Positions 1-6,025 of a stretch of DNA of 6,025 bases are shown piece after piece. Source of the stretch: an uncultured Saprospiraceae bacterium (GTDB lineage: Bacteria; Bacteroidota; Bacteroidia; Chitinophagales; Saprospiraceae); NCBI GenBank assembly GCA_938002705.1, contig CALLAG010000198.1, forward strand, positions 1 through 6,025, written 5' to 3'. The first letter of the stretch is position 1. Every line of letters starts with the position of its first letter. The notes beneath the pieces are model-generated. The model saw only the letters and a list, made by a program, of their open reading frames with translations, ran no database searches and was not told where the DNA came from. The position numbers and the translations under genes were made by a program.

Positions 1-1794
1 TGTTTTTCTACACTTAAGCTTGTAGGTGGTAACTGTGATATAGATGAAGATGATATTTTCTTTCCTACCACTATATTGAATGTAGAAGTAGTAATCAATG
101 ATGCATCTGAGGTGTCGACGGTATTCGAGCCTGATGCTTTATTAGCACGACCAGAATTTAATAATGAAGATGTGTATCCTACTTTCTCAGTACCAGGATG
201 CAGTAACATTGGTTTCAGTTATCAAGATAACGTATTTGTAGTAGATGCTACTCAGGGATGGTATAAAGTTCTAAGACAATGGACAGTCATAGATTGGCTT
301 ACAACTGATATCTATAATGGAGATCAGATTATTAAGAACTATGGACAACCTGATGAGTACATCTGTGATACGCTTCCGAGATCTGCTCCAGTCGGAGATT
401 GTGCTTCAGGACATACGCTGACAGATGACGTAGAATGGCCTAATGATATATCTATAAGTGATCACAGAATCAAGCCAAGTGAATTAATCATGGCTTCTAT
501 GGTAGACTCATTAGATGCAAGACCTAATTTCTATGAGGACGCTCAGTTCTACACACTTTCATATATTGATTTTGTCAATGACCTAACTCAGCAGACATTA
601 GTGATAGATAGAGAATGGACAGCAGAGAGAACGGATATCATAGGTCTCTCGTGGACTTACACTCAGAAGATTACTATTGACCTCAGTACATTCGGCAGAT
701 TAGTGACTGTCAATACGCTAAATAATAGACCAGTACCAGATGTAGACATAGATGGAATTAGTATGACTAATGAGCAAGGATTCGTCTATACTGAAGCTGA
801 TGTGAATCCAAGTAAGCCAGATGTTGCTGACAATGGACTGAATATACTTGATCTTATAATGATGCAAGCTCATCAGTTAAGTGTTCAGGAGCTCGGTGAA
901 TTACAAGTGATGGCTGGCGATATCAATGGTGATCAGGCAATTACTAACTCAGATATATCTTCTGTACGAAAAGTAATCTTAGGTATCGATGATCAACTCA
1001 GTTCTGCTTGGACATTTGTAGATATGACTTCTGCAACAGAGTCTGGCTTAGAGCCGAAAGGACATTACATAGCATTAAAGCCAGGTGATGTTGATGATTC
1101 TGCAGTATTGTTATCTGATGTTGTTGTAGATGCTACAGAGACTATCTATATACAAGATACCATCCTCAATGCGGGACAGACGTATTCTATACCATTGTTC
1201 TTTGGTAGAGATATCGCTTCATTAGGTGCTGAATTGCATTTAGACTTTGACAATACAGCATTAAGTATCAGAAGTGTAAGTGCTACTGATGCTTTCGGTG
1301 AGATAAGTTGGAGTCTTGATGGAGATAATAGAATCGTTATATTAAATTATAATGGTAATGGAGAAGCAGAGATGATCACGAATGATACGCCTATACTAAC
1401 TATTGAATTTGAAGCGACTCAGAATGGCTTACTCGATGGCCTTTTCGGATTATCAGATGATAAGGACTCGTGGATAGTTGATGAGGATTATGGCTTGTTA
1501 TTGATTGATGATGTATTTACTGGAGAGATAGGAACATCTACAGTATCCATTACAGAAGATCTTGGTGTCAGTGTATATCCGAATCCAGCATCTGATTTTG
1601 TAACTTTTGATATGAGTAATGTTGAACAAAAAGCTGATTTTAGTATTCAGATTATAGATATCACTGGAAGAATAATTGTACAAAGTAACAATGAAACACA
1701 GATCAACTTAGCGAATGTAGAATCAGGAATGTATCTATACAAGATAACAATTGCTGATCAAGCACAGACAGGTAAGTTGTTGATTAAGAAATAG
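1..1794 (+). CDS. Large secreted T9SS cargo protein, 3' part, with dockerin-like and cohesin-like regions
   Basis: The reading frame is open from base 1, so the 5' end lies outside the window; 597 residues are visible (residue 1 is the codon at base 1). Around residues 87-101 is a YKVLRQWTVIDW segment typical of large Saprospiraceae adhesin-like proteins. Residues about 274-329 form a dockerin-like pair of calcium loops: a degenerate first loop (VADNGLNILDL) and a good second loop (DINGDQAITNSD) followed by a VRKVILGI helix. YIALKPGDVDDSA (about 356-368) matches the segment that commonly follows it. Residues about 382-480 look like a cohesin/CBM-type beta sandwich (AGQTYSIPLFF, LGAELHLDFDNTALSI, ILTIEFEA). 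Residues about 521-597 are a type A sorting domain (SVYPNPASD, IIDITGRII, GMYLYKITI, KLLIKK), predicting export through the outer membrane by T9SS and anchoring or release at the surface. Role inferred: extracellular adhesin or matrix protein. The sorting domain is firm; the binding function is a guess. Confidence 0.9.
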   Translation, partial: CFSTLKLVGGNCDIDEDDIFFPTTILNVEVVINDASEVSTVFEPDALLARPEFNNEDVYPTFSVPGCSNIGFSYQDNVFVVDATQGWYKVLRQWTVIDWLTTDIYNGDQIIKNYGQPDEYICDTLPRSAPVGDCASGHTLTDDVEWPNDISISDHRIKPSELIMASMVDSLDARPNFYEDAQFYTLSYIDFVNDLTQQTLVIDREWTAERTDIIGLSWTYTQKITIDLSTFGRLVTVNTLNNRPVPDVDIDGISMTNEQGFVYTEADVNPSKPDVADNGLNILDLIMMQAHQLSVQELGELQVMAGDINGDQAITNSDISSVRKVILGIDDQLSSAWTFVDMTSATESGLEPKGHYIALKPGDVDDSAVLLSDVVVDATETIYIQDTILNAGQTYSIPLFFGRDIASLGAELHLDFDNTALSIRSVSATDAFGEISWSLDGDNRIVILNYNGNGEAEMITNDTPILTIEFEATQNGLLDGLFGLSDDKDSWIVDEDYGLLLIDDVFTGEIGTSTVSITEDLGVSVYPNPASDFVTFDMSNVEQKADFSIQIIDITGRIIVQSNNETQINLANVESGMYLYKITIADQAQTGKLLIKK

Positions 1795-1814
1795 TATTGT
1801 TGATTATAATCCCC

Positions 1815-1849
1815 AGCCACATCATGATATACATGGTGTGGCTTTTTTT
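1815..1849 (+). terminator. Intrinsic terminator of the T9SS cargo gene
   Basis: A 12-bp stem, 1815-1826 (agccacatcatg) with 1832-1843 (catggtgtggct), has one G-T wobble and a 5-nt loop (atata). It runs directly into a seven-T tract at 1843-1849. It begins 21 bases after the stop codon. There is no matching T tract on the other strand, so it should act mainly on rightward transcripts. It separates the cargo gene from everything downstream. Confidence 0.92.
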
Positions 1850-1896
1850 ATTTATAGCTATAACTAAAAATCTGGTGGTGTCTATCTCATGACGAA

Positions 1897-1925
1897 AGGA
1901 TTTATATTAGTGTCAAATAAATCCT
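1897..1925. repeat. Short perfect inverted repeat (aggatttat / ataaatcct)
   Basis: Nine perfectly paired bases, 1897-1905 and 1917-1925, enclose an 11-nt spacer. A competing pair, atattag (1904-1910) and ctaatat (1924-1930), overlaps it. No T tract follows in either direction, so it is not an obvious terminator. The ggatt word also appears in the longer palindrome about 70 bases downstream, so this may be a decayed fragment of the same kind of element. Chance is possible in such AT-rich DNA. Confidence 0.4.
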
Positions 1926-1970
1926 AATATTCGAATAAATCATAGTTGAGGTATAGGTATTTGTCAAGGG

Positions 1971-2058
1971 CAGAATCTTGATTATGTAGATTAAAGGATT
2001 TCTTGATATTGCATAGTATAATCATGTCCATCCTGCAATCCTATAAATCAAGATTCAG
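1971..2058. repeat. Long imperfect palindrome, REP-like dispersed element candidate
   Basis: Arms of about 37 bases fold on a 13-nt centre (about 2008-2020). The outer core is exact: gaatcttgatt at 1973-1983 pairs with aatcaagattc at 2046-2056. Inward, the left arm (tagatt, aaaggatt, cttgat) pairs imperfectly with the right arm (atcatg, atcctgcaatccta), with single-base insertions. From memory, palindromes of this style (gaatcttgatt plus repeated ggatt/aatcc words) are scattered through many Bacteroidota genomes, possibly mobilised by REP-associated Y1 transposases; none is encoded here. It lies 9 bases past the stop of the leftward membrane-protein gene and could protect or end that transcript. 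The fold is visible; the family assignment is unverified. Confidence 0.6.
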
Positions 2059-2067
2059 ACAAGGATA

Positions 2068-2337
2068 TCACTCCCTCAACCAATCAAAATTCCCATCATA
2101 TAAAAAGCTGAAAAACAAAGCGACGATAACTGGTATGATACAGAACAGTAACATCCATATAAAGTAACTCTTAGGGACTTTAGATTTTTCTACCATCTCG
2201 ATGACCAAAGAGAATATCAGGATTCCCGCAGATACAAAAGCGATTATCATACAAGTGAGTAAGCCGACATATTCGTCATATAGCCATAGAGTGCTGTATG
2301 CGATGATCTGGAGTAGGATGGCTATTGTGTAATTCAC
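2068..2337 (-). CDS. Small three-helix membrane protein, function unknown
   Basis: This encodes 89 residues starting at GTG (2337-2335). A stop codon lies two codons upstream in frame, and the first internal ATG (residue 30) would remove the first helix, so GTG is the best start. Three hydrophobic segments are visible at about residues 4-19, 24-47 and 57-79. The loop at 48-56 (MVEKSKVPKSY region) is basic, which places it in the cytoplasm and the acidic C-terminal tail (DGNFDWLRE) outside. Charged residues fall only in loops and tail, as expected of a real membrane protein rather than a chance frame. A TAnnTTTG promoter element lies 50 bases upstream, and the REP-like palindrome follows the stop. 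It stands alone, divergent from the lipoprotein gene. I recall similar small uncharacterised proteins in Bacteroidota but cannot name a family or role. Confidence 0.75.
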   Translation of the reverse strand: MNYTIAILLQIIAYSTLWLYDEYVGLLTCMIIAFVSAGILIFSLVIEMVEKSKVPKSYFIWMLLFCIIPVIVALFFSFLYDGNFDWLRE

Positions 2338-2386
2338 TGCTTATACTTTCTATTATATGGAGTTGTGCTTCTATTATGATATACTA

Positions 2387-2394
2387 CAAATGTA
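2387..2394 (-). promoter_or_regulatory. Candidate -7 promoter element (TACATTTG) for the small membrane protein gene
   Basis: On the minus strand the sequence reads TACATTTG, an exact fit to the Bacteroidota housekeeping -7 consensus TAnnTTTG. Transcription starting just downstream (around 2380) would give a leader of about 40 nt before the GTG at 2337. No clear TTG-type -33 element is seen about 20 bases further upstream, so the promoter may be weak or activator-dependent. Confidence 0.5.
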
Positions 2395-2514
2395 GGTAAT
2401 ATCATAAGGCTGAGCACCATGCACATATGCTTATAAGGTTTCTATTCTTAGTCGCCTGAATAATAGCCTAATGTATTGATATTCCATTGATTACGCTTAA
2501 GTGCTGCCTTTCTA

Positions 2515-2533
2515 TATTAACTTAATGTTAATA
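2515..2533. promoter_or_regulatory. TTAA-rich dyad, possible regulator binding site
   Basis: TATTAAC (2515-2521) and GTTAATA (2527-2533) are perfect inverted copies around the 5-nt spacer TTAAT. The same stretch can be read as three TTAA words starting at 2517, 2522 and 2528, the outer two 11 bases apart, about one helical turn. It ends about 64 bases upstream of the lipoprotein -7 element, a position that suits an activator. Chance is a serious alternative in AT-rich DNA. Confidence 0.3.
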
Positions 2534-2596
2534 CAATACGAATTCCAATTAATAATTAGATAATACACCCTTCATAGTCTATTTATAATAGGCCTA

Positions 2597-2604
2597 TACA
2601 TTTG
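2597..2604 (+). promoter_or_regulatory. Candidate -7 promoter element (TACATTTG) for the lipoprotein/receptor unit
   Basis: TACATTTG matches the Bacteroidota -7 consensus TAnnTTTG exactly. A start near 2610 would give a leader of about 65 nt to the ATG at 2676. No good -33 TTG is visible around 2570-2578 (the sequence is cttcatag), which suggests activator dependence. The element overlaps the upstream in-frame GTG at 2604, which argues against that GTG as the translation start. Confidence 0.55.
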
Positions 2605-2675
2605 TGTCATATTCGAGAATGGTAATAAAAATTGCTAAATCAATTTCTTTATTAGAGTTAAGCAAAAAACTAACA

Positions 2676-3962
2676 ATGAAAAATACTTTTAATTTATTAG
2701 CTGCATTATTCTTGATCACATTGATGATCTCTTCTTGTGGTGATGACGACTGTACAACAATGTGTCCAGCAGGTCAGATTCTTACAGCTGATTGTACATG
2801 CGAGATGGAGGAAGTCACAAGTCCTACATTAGTAGAATCTAACATAACAGCTAATACGACGTGGACAGCTGATAATGTCTATACATTGTCAGGTCGAATC
2901 ACGGTAACTTCTGGAGCTACATTAACCATAGAGCCAGGTACTATAATCAAAGGAAAATCTGGAGCTGAAGAAAATGCAACTGCATTAGTCATAGCGAGAG
3001 GCGCTAAGATAATAGCAGAGGGCACTGCTTCTGCACCTATTATATTCACGTCAGAAGCTGATATGATAGAATCAGGATCTATCCAAAGTCCTAATTTGGA
3101 TCCAAGTCTTAATGGATTGTGGGGAGGACTTATAATCTTAGGTAATGCACCTATATCTGGTGATGCTGCTTCTGTTCAGATAGAAGGTATTCCTCCATCA
3201 GATCAGAACGGCCTCTATGGAGGAGCTGATGCTGCTGATAATTCTGGAGTACTCAGATACGTATCTATAAGACATGGAGGTACTGACATAGGAGAAGGTA
3301 ATGAGATTAATGGATTAACATTAGGCGGTGTCGGTAGTGGTACTGTGATAGATTATGTAGAAGTTATCTCTAATGTAGATGACGGTATAGAATTCTTCGG
3401 AGGTACAGTTAACTGTACTAACTTATTAGTATACAATCAAGGAGATGATGCATTTGATGCAGATCAAGCTTACCAAGGTACTGTAGATAATTTTGTAGGT
3501 ATAGCAGGTCCTGAGTCTGATCACTCATTAGAATTTGATGGACCTGAGGGGGCTTCTACTGGAACATATACATTCAGAAATGGAAGTCTTAAGGGATGGA
3601 ATGATGCAGGAACTGGCGGTGGTGAGTATGCGGATATGAGAGATGCCGTTACTTGCAATATCGAGGACTGTTACTTCTTTAATTATTCTGAAGATTCTGA
3701 TTTCGAATTAAATGGAGATGCAGAATCTCAGAATTATACGGCAGGTACTATCAACTTTGTAAGCTTAGAATTCAATACATCACACTTGACTTCTGGTAAC
3801 TTGTTAGTCACAGATATATTTGTAGATGATAGCACATTAGATGCTTTTGCAGCTAAGCCTGCAGATGCTACTAATGTAACGACGCCGACTGTAGGAGCTG
3901 ATGTTTCTAAGTTCAGAAATTGGACGCTTACAGATGCTGAAGGTTTTCTTACAGGTTTTTAA
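2676..3962 (+). CDS. Surface lipoprotein with predicted right-handed beta-helix, partner of TonB-dependent receptor
   Basis: This encodes 428 residues from the ATG at 2676, chosen because it begins a lipoprotein signal peptide (MKNTFNLLAALFLITLMISS) with lipidated Cys21. CGDDD after cleavage resembles the acidic export signal that sends Bacteroidota lipoproteins to the cell surface. A short cysteine cluster follows (C26, C30, C40, C42; CTTMCPAGQ and CTCEMEE), like a miniature EGF-type stalk. From about residue 55 the protein has repeated beta-rich turns (TVTSGATLTIEPGTIIKG, GLWGGLIILGNAPI, LRYVSIRHGG, IDYVEVISNVDDGIEFFGG) typical of parallel beta-helix proteins. The DDGIEFFGGTVN and GDDAFD motifs match a lipoprotein family I know from Bacteroidota, often encoded beside TonB receptors. 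Acidic loops could bind calcium or ligand. There is no T9SS sorting domain at the C-terminus (ends SKFRNWTLTDAEGFLTGF), consistent with lipid anchoring. Likely role: surface substrate capture for the receptor encoded 86 bases downstream. No enzyme active site is evident and the substrate is unknown. Confidence 0.88.
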   Translation: MKNTFNLLAALFLITLMISSCGDDDCTTMCPAGQILTADCTCEMEEVTSPTLVESNITANTTWTADNVYTLSGRITVTSGATLTIEPGTIIKGKSGAEENATALVIARGAKIIAEGTASAPIIFTSEADMIESGSIQSPNLDPSLNGLWGGLIILGNAPISGDAASVQIEGIPPSDQNGLYGGADAADNSGVLRYVSIRHGGTDIGEGNEINGLTLGGVGSGTVIDYVEVISNVDDGIEFFGGTVNCTNLLVYNQGDDAFDADQAYQGTVDNFVGIAGPESDHSLEFDGPEGASTGTYTFRNGSLKGWNDAGTGGGEYADMRDAVTCNIEDCYFFNYSEDSDFELNGDAESQNYTAGTINFVSLEFNTSHLTSGNLLVTDIFVDDSTLDAFAAKPADATNVTTPTVGADVSKFRNWTLTDAEGFLTGF

Positions 3963-3990
3963 CTAATTAGATATTTAATCTTTTTTTATG

Positions 3991-4029
3991 AGGATGAATT
4001 TAGAGCAACATAAATTCTGAATTCATCCT
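3991..4029 (+). promoter_or_regulatory. Intercistronic hairpin between lipoprotein and receptor genes
   Basis: A 15-bp stem, 3991-4005 (aggatgaatttagag) with 4015-4029 (ttctgaattcatcct), encloses a 9-nt loop and includes two G-T wobbles; the outer ten pairs are perfect. No T tract follows on either strand, so it is not a standard terminator. It lies 28 bases after the lipoprotein stop and 19 bases before the receptor ATG. It could protect the 3' end of the lipoprotein mRNA, cause partial termination, or influence receptor translation, so that the lipoprotein and receptor are made in different amounts. No TAnnTTTG element is seen in this gap, which supports co-transcription. Confidence 0.6.
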
Positions 4030-4048
4030 TACTCACAATAATATTTTT

Positions 4049-6025
4049 ATGAAAAATTGCACTTTTTTTATTCTTATTTTTTTAGCCTATTCTGGATTCG
4101 CTCAGACAGGAACCATAAGAGGTTATGTATACGATGAAGGTAATGGCGAGCCTATCCTTTTCGGTAATGTATTGGTCGTTGAGAACGGGACAGGTACGAC
4201 TACGGATTTAGATGGCGCTTATGCTATTGACCTTGTAGCTGGCACATATTCAGTTACATACAGTTTTATCGGATATACTTCTGTAACGATCAATGATGTA
4301 AGTGTCACTGCCGGAGAAGTAACTACATTAGATGCTCGTATAGCCGAAGAATCACAAGTAATAGAAGAAGTAGTAATAACGGCTAAGCAAGCACGTAATA
4401 CAGAAGTAGCACTCGCTACTATCAGAAGAAAATCAACAAACTTACTCGATGGTATATCATCTGCAAGCTTCAAGAAAATCGGTGACTCAGATGCAGCTGC
4501 AGCAGTCAAGAGAGTATCGGGTGTATCAGTAGAAGGTGGTAAGTATGTATACGTCAGAGGTCTCGGCGATAGATACACCAAGTCTGTACTTAATGGTATG
4601 GATATCCCAGGACTTGATCCAGATAGGAATACCATTCAGATGGATCTATTTCCTACAAGTATTATAGATAATATAATCGTACTTAAGTCATTTACGGCGG
4701 ACCTTCCAGCTGACTTCACAGGAGGTATAGTTAACATAAATACTAAAGATTTTCCTGAGGAGAAAAATGCCTCTATCTCAATAGGTATGGGTTATAATCC
4801 TGGGATGCACTTTAATAGTAACTATCTCACTTATGCAGGTGGTGGCACTGATTACTTAGGTTATGATGATGGCACAAGAGCGATTCCTACAGACAGAAGA
4901 ACAGATATCCCTAATAGGGTAGCCGTACTTATAGACGGTAGCAGTCAGTCGGAATTTGATAATATCTTAGGAAGCTTTAATCCTCAGTTAGGTGCATTAA
5001 GAAGTAGCTCTATGATGGATTATAGTGCTGGTTTTTCTTTAGGTAATCAGATTAATAATAACGGAGGTTCTTTAGGATATACCTTCAATCTTTCTTATAA
5101 GAATTCTACAGATTTCTATGAGGGTGCTGTATTCCAGAGATATGGTAAGGGTAATACTGCTGATGTCTTAGACTTACAGCAGAGAGAATCTCAGATAGGT
5201 GATTATGGTACTAATAATGTTCTTATCGCTGGTATGGCTGGATTGTCTTATAAGAAGAAAGCTAATCGTTTTTCTTTAAATCTATTAAGACTTCAGAATG
5301 GAGAATCTACAGCAGGTTTGTTTGATTACATCGGTTCTGATCAAGGGTCTAACTTTACAGCTACACAGCATAACTTAGAGTACAGCCAGAGATCAGTAAC
5401 TAATGCATTACTAAGTGGCTCACATTCATTAGCTCAAGGTAAGTACGCTATAGACTGGAAAGTATCTCCTACAGTATCTGAGATTATAGATCCTGATATA
5501 AGATTTACAAGAGTGAGAAATGATGGTGGCAATCTATCTATAGGTACAGAGTCTGGAGTTCCTCAGAGAATATGGAGATACTTAGATGAGACAAGTCTCT
5601 CGAGTAGAGTAGACTTAACTAATAACTACACACTTGCAGATAATAATGCGAAATTAAAAGTAGGTGGTGGTTATACCTTAAAGAATAGAGATTATGAGAT
5701 ACAAAACTTCGCCATTTTCACTGGTACAACGGAGGTAACTTCTGATGTTAATTCATTGTTCTCAGAAGAGAATTTCTTCTCATCGGAGAACTTAGGTGGG
5801 TTGTATTATGAGCCACAGTTTATTCCGATCAACGCTAACTCTTACGATGCACAGGTGACAACTATCAGCGTTTATGTGTCTAATGAGTTTGAGCCAATAG
5901 ATGATGTGAAGTTTGTTATAGGATTAAGAATGGAAGATTACACACAGTTCTATTCTGGAGTTAATCAGAACAGAGAGATATTCAATAATGTAAAAGTATT
6001 AGATGACTTAGATTTCTTTCCTACT
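4049..6025 (+). CDS. TonB-dependent outer-membrane receptor with N-terminal carboxypeptidase-regulatory-like domain (3' end outside window)
   Basis: The frame is open from the ATG at 4049 to the right edge: 659 residues, no stop. A signal peptide is clear (MKNCTFFILIFLAYSGFAQ, cut before TG). Residues about 21-100 form a carboxypeptidase-D-regulatory-like beta sandwich (GTIRGYVYDEGNGEPILFGN, TTDLDGAYAIDLVAGTYSV). EEVVITA (106-112) occupies the TonB-box-like position. The plug domain spans about 125-235, with the strongly conserved run SDAAAAVKRVSGVSV, GGKYVYVRGLGDRYTKSVLNG, PGLDPDRNTIQMDLFP and DFTGGIVNINTKDFPE. The beta barrel begins near 240 with alternating amphipathic strands (YTFNLSYKNSTDFYEG, ISVYVSNEFEP, FVIGLRMEDYTQFYSG). 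Such receptors usually reach about 900-1000 residues, so roughly the last third is missing. It imports a substrate across the outer membrane using TonB-ExbBD energy. The upstream lipoprotein is its likely surface partner. No SusD gene precedes it. The start has no Shine-Dalgarno sequence, only A/T-rich leader. Substrate unknown. Confidence 0.93.
   Translation, partial: MKNCTFFILIFLAYSGFAQTGTIRGYVYDEGNGEPILFGNVLVVENGTGTTTDLDGAYAIDLVAGTYSVTYSFIGYTSVTINDVSVTAGEVTTLDARIAEESQVIEEVVITAKQARNTEVALATIRRKSTNLLDGISSASFKKIGDSDAAAAVKRVSGVSVEGGKYVYVRGLGDRYTKSVLNGMDIPGLDPDRNTIQMDLFPTSIIDNIIVLKSFTADLPADFTGGIVNINTKDFPEEKNASISIGMGYNPGMHFNSNYLTYAGGGTDYLGYDDGTRAIPTDRRTDIPNRVAVLIDGSSQSEFDNILGSFNPQLGALRSSSMMDYSAGFSLGNQINNNGGSLGYTFNLSYKNSTDFYEGAVFQRYGKGNTADVLDLQQRESQIGDYGTNNVLIAGMAGLSYKKKANRFSLNLLRLQNGESTAGLFDYIGSDQGSNFTATQHNLEYSQRSVTNALLSGSHSLAQGKYAIDWKVSPTVSEIIDPDIRFTRVRNDGGNLSIGTESGVPQRIWRYLDETSLSSRVDLTNNYTLADNNAKLKVGGGYTLKNRDYEIQNFAIFTGTTEVTSDVNSLFSEENFFSSENLGGLYYEPQFIPINANSYDAQVTTISVYVSNEFEPIDDVKFVIGLRMEDYTQFYSGVNQNREIFNNVKVLDDLDFFPT

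Larger units (their letters stand above)
2338..2675. other. Divergent intergenic region, 338 bp
   Basis: This region separates the leftward membrane-protein gene from the rightward lipoprotein gene. No reading frame in it looks coding; the few ATG frames stop within a handful of codons. It carries a TAnnTTTG element for each direction (2387-2394 minus, 2597-2604 plus) and a TTAA-rich dyad at 2515-2533. The remainder (about 2400-2510) shows no structure I can support. Confidence 0.7.

Noticed and set aside
1498..1683. Minus-strand 61-codon frame
   Set aside because: It lies entirely opposite the T9SS sorting-domain coding sequence and its product (rich in Y, N, S, I, C) resembles no protein family; it is an antisense shadow.
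76..1794. TTG at base 76 as the start of the first gene
   Set aside because: The same frame is open back to base 1 with protein-like sequence and there is no signal peptide after the TTG; a T9SS cargo protein needs one, so the true start is outside the window.
2604..2675. N-terminal extension of the lipoprotein from the GTG at 2604
   Set aside because: The GTG is part of a TAnnTTTG promoter element, and the extension would place 24 residues ahead of a complete lipoprotein signal peptide.
1795..2675. CRISPR array, tRNA or insertion sequence in the non-coding stretches
   Set aside because: There are no regularly spaced direct repeats, no cloverleaf with a CCA-type end, and no transposase fragment or target-site duplication that I can see.
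3988..4020. Ten-codon frame (MRMNLEQHKF) in the lipoprotein-receptor gap, as a leader peptide
   Set aside because: It overlaps the hairpin and has no ribosome-binding signal or run of regulatory codons; a frame this short is expected by chance.
4051..4090. Poly-T runs at the start of the receptor gene as a terminator
   Set aside because: The T-rich stretch encodes the hydrophobic signal peptide (Phe, Leu, Ile codons), and the hairpin upstream is separated from it by about 30 bases.
4219..4635. Minus-strand 138-codon frame
   Set aside because: It lies opposite the most conserved part of the receptor (regulatory-like domain and plug), and its low-complexity S/T/P/L composition is typical of an antisense shadow.

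Overview
The window looks like chromosomal DNA from a gliding or marine-type Bacteroidota, most probably Saprospiria. The DNA is AT-rich and arginine is mostly AGA. The first gene ends in a type IX secretion (T9SS) type A sorting domain. Two upstream regions carry TAnnTTTG promoter elements, and genes lack Shine-Dalgarno sites. The first protein has a WTVIDW-type motif and a dockerin-like/cohesin-like layout that I associate with Saprospiraceae. The lineage call rests on remembered family features, not on a search.

Layout: (1) Bases 1-1794 are the 3' part of a large secreted T9SS cargo gene, open to the left edge and closed by a strong intrinsic terminator at 1815-1849. (2) Bases 1850-2067 are non-coding and hold a 9-bp inverted repeat and a long imperfect palindrome (about 1971-2058) built on gaatcttgatt and ggatt words, which looks like a dispersed REP-type element. 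(3) Bases 2068-2337 on the minus strand encode an 89-residue three-helix membrane protein. (4) Bases 2338-2675 form a divergent intergenic region with one promoter element per direction and a TTAA-rich dyad. (5) Bases 2676-3962 encode a surface-type lipoprotein with a predicted right-handed beta-helix. (6) After an 86-bp gap containing a 15-bp hairpin, bases 4049-6025 encode the first 659 residues of a TonB-dependent outer-membrane receptor that runs off the right edge.

Functionally, the lipoprotein and the receptor probably form one transcription unit and one outer-membrane uptake system. The lipoprotein would be the surface partner and the receptor the TonB-energised gate, similar in logic to SusC/SusD but with a beta-helix lipoprotein instead of SusD. 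The substrate cannot be read from the sequence. The T9SS cargo protein and the small membrane protein appear to be separate units. I see no phage, CRISPR, transposase, RNA gene or recognisable defence system. The most interesting items are the lipoprotein/receptor pair with its intergenic hairpin, the palindromic element and the dockerin-plus-cohesin combination.
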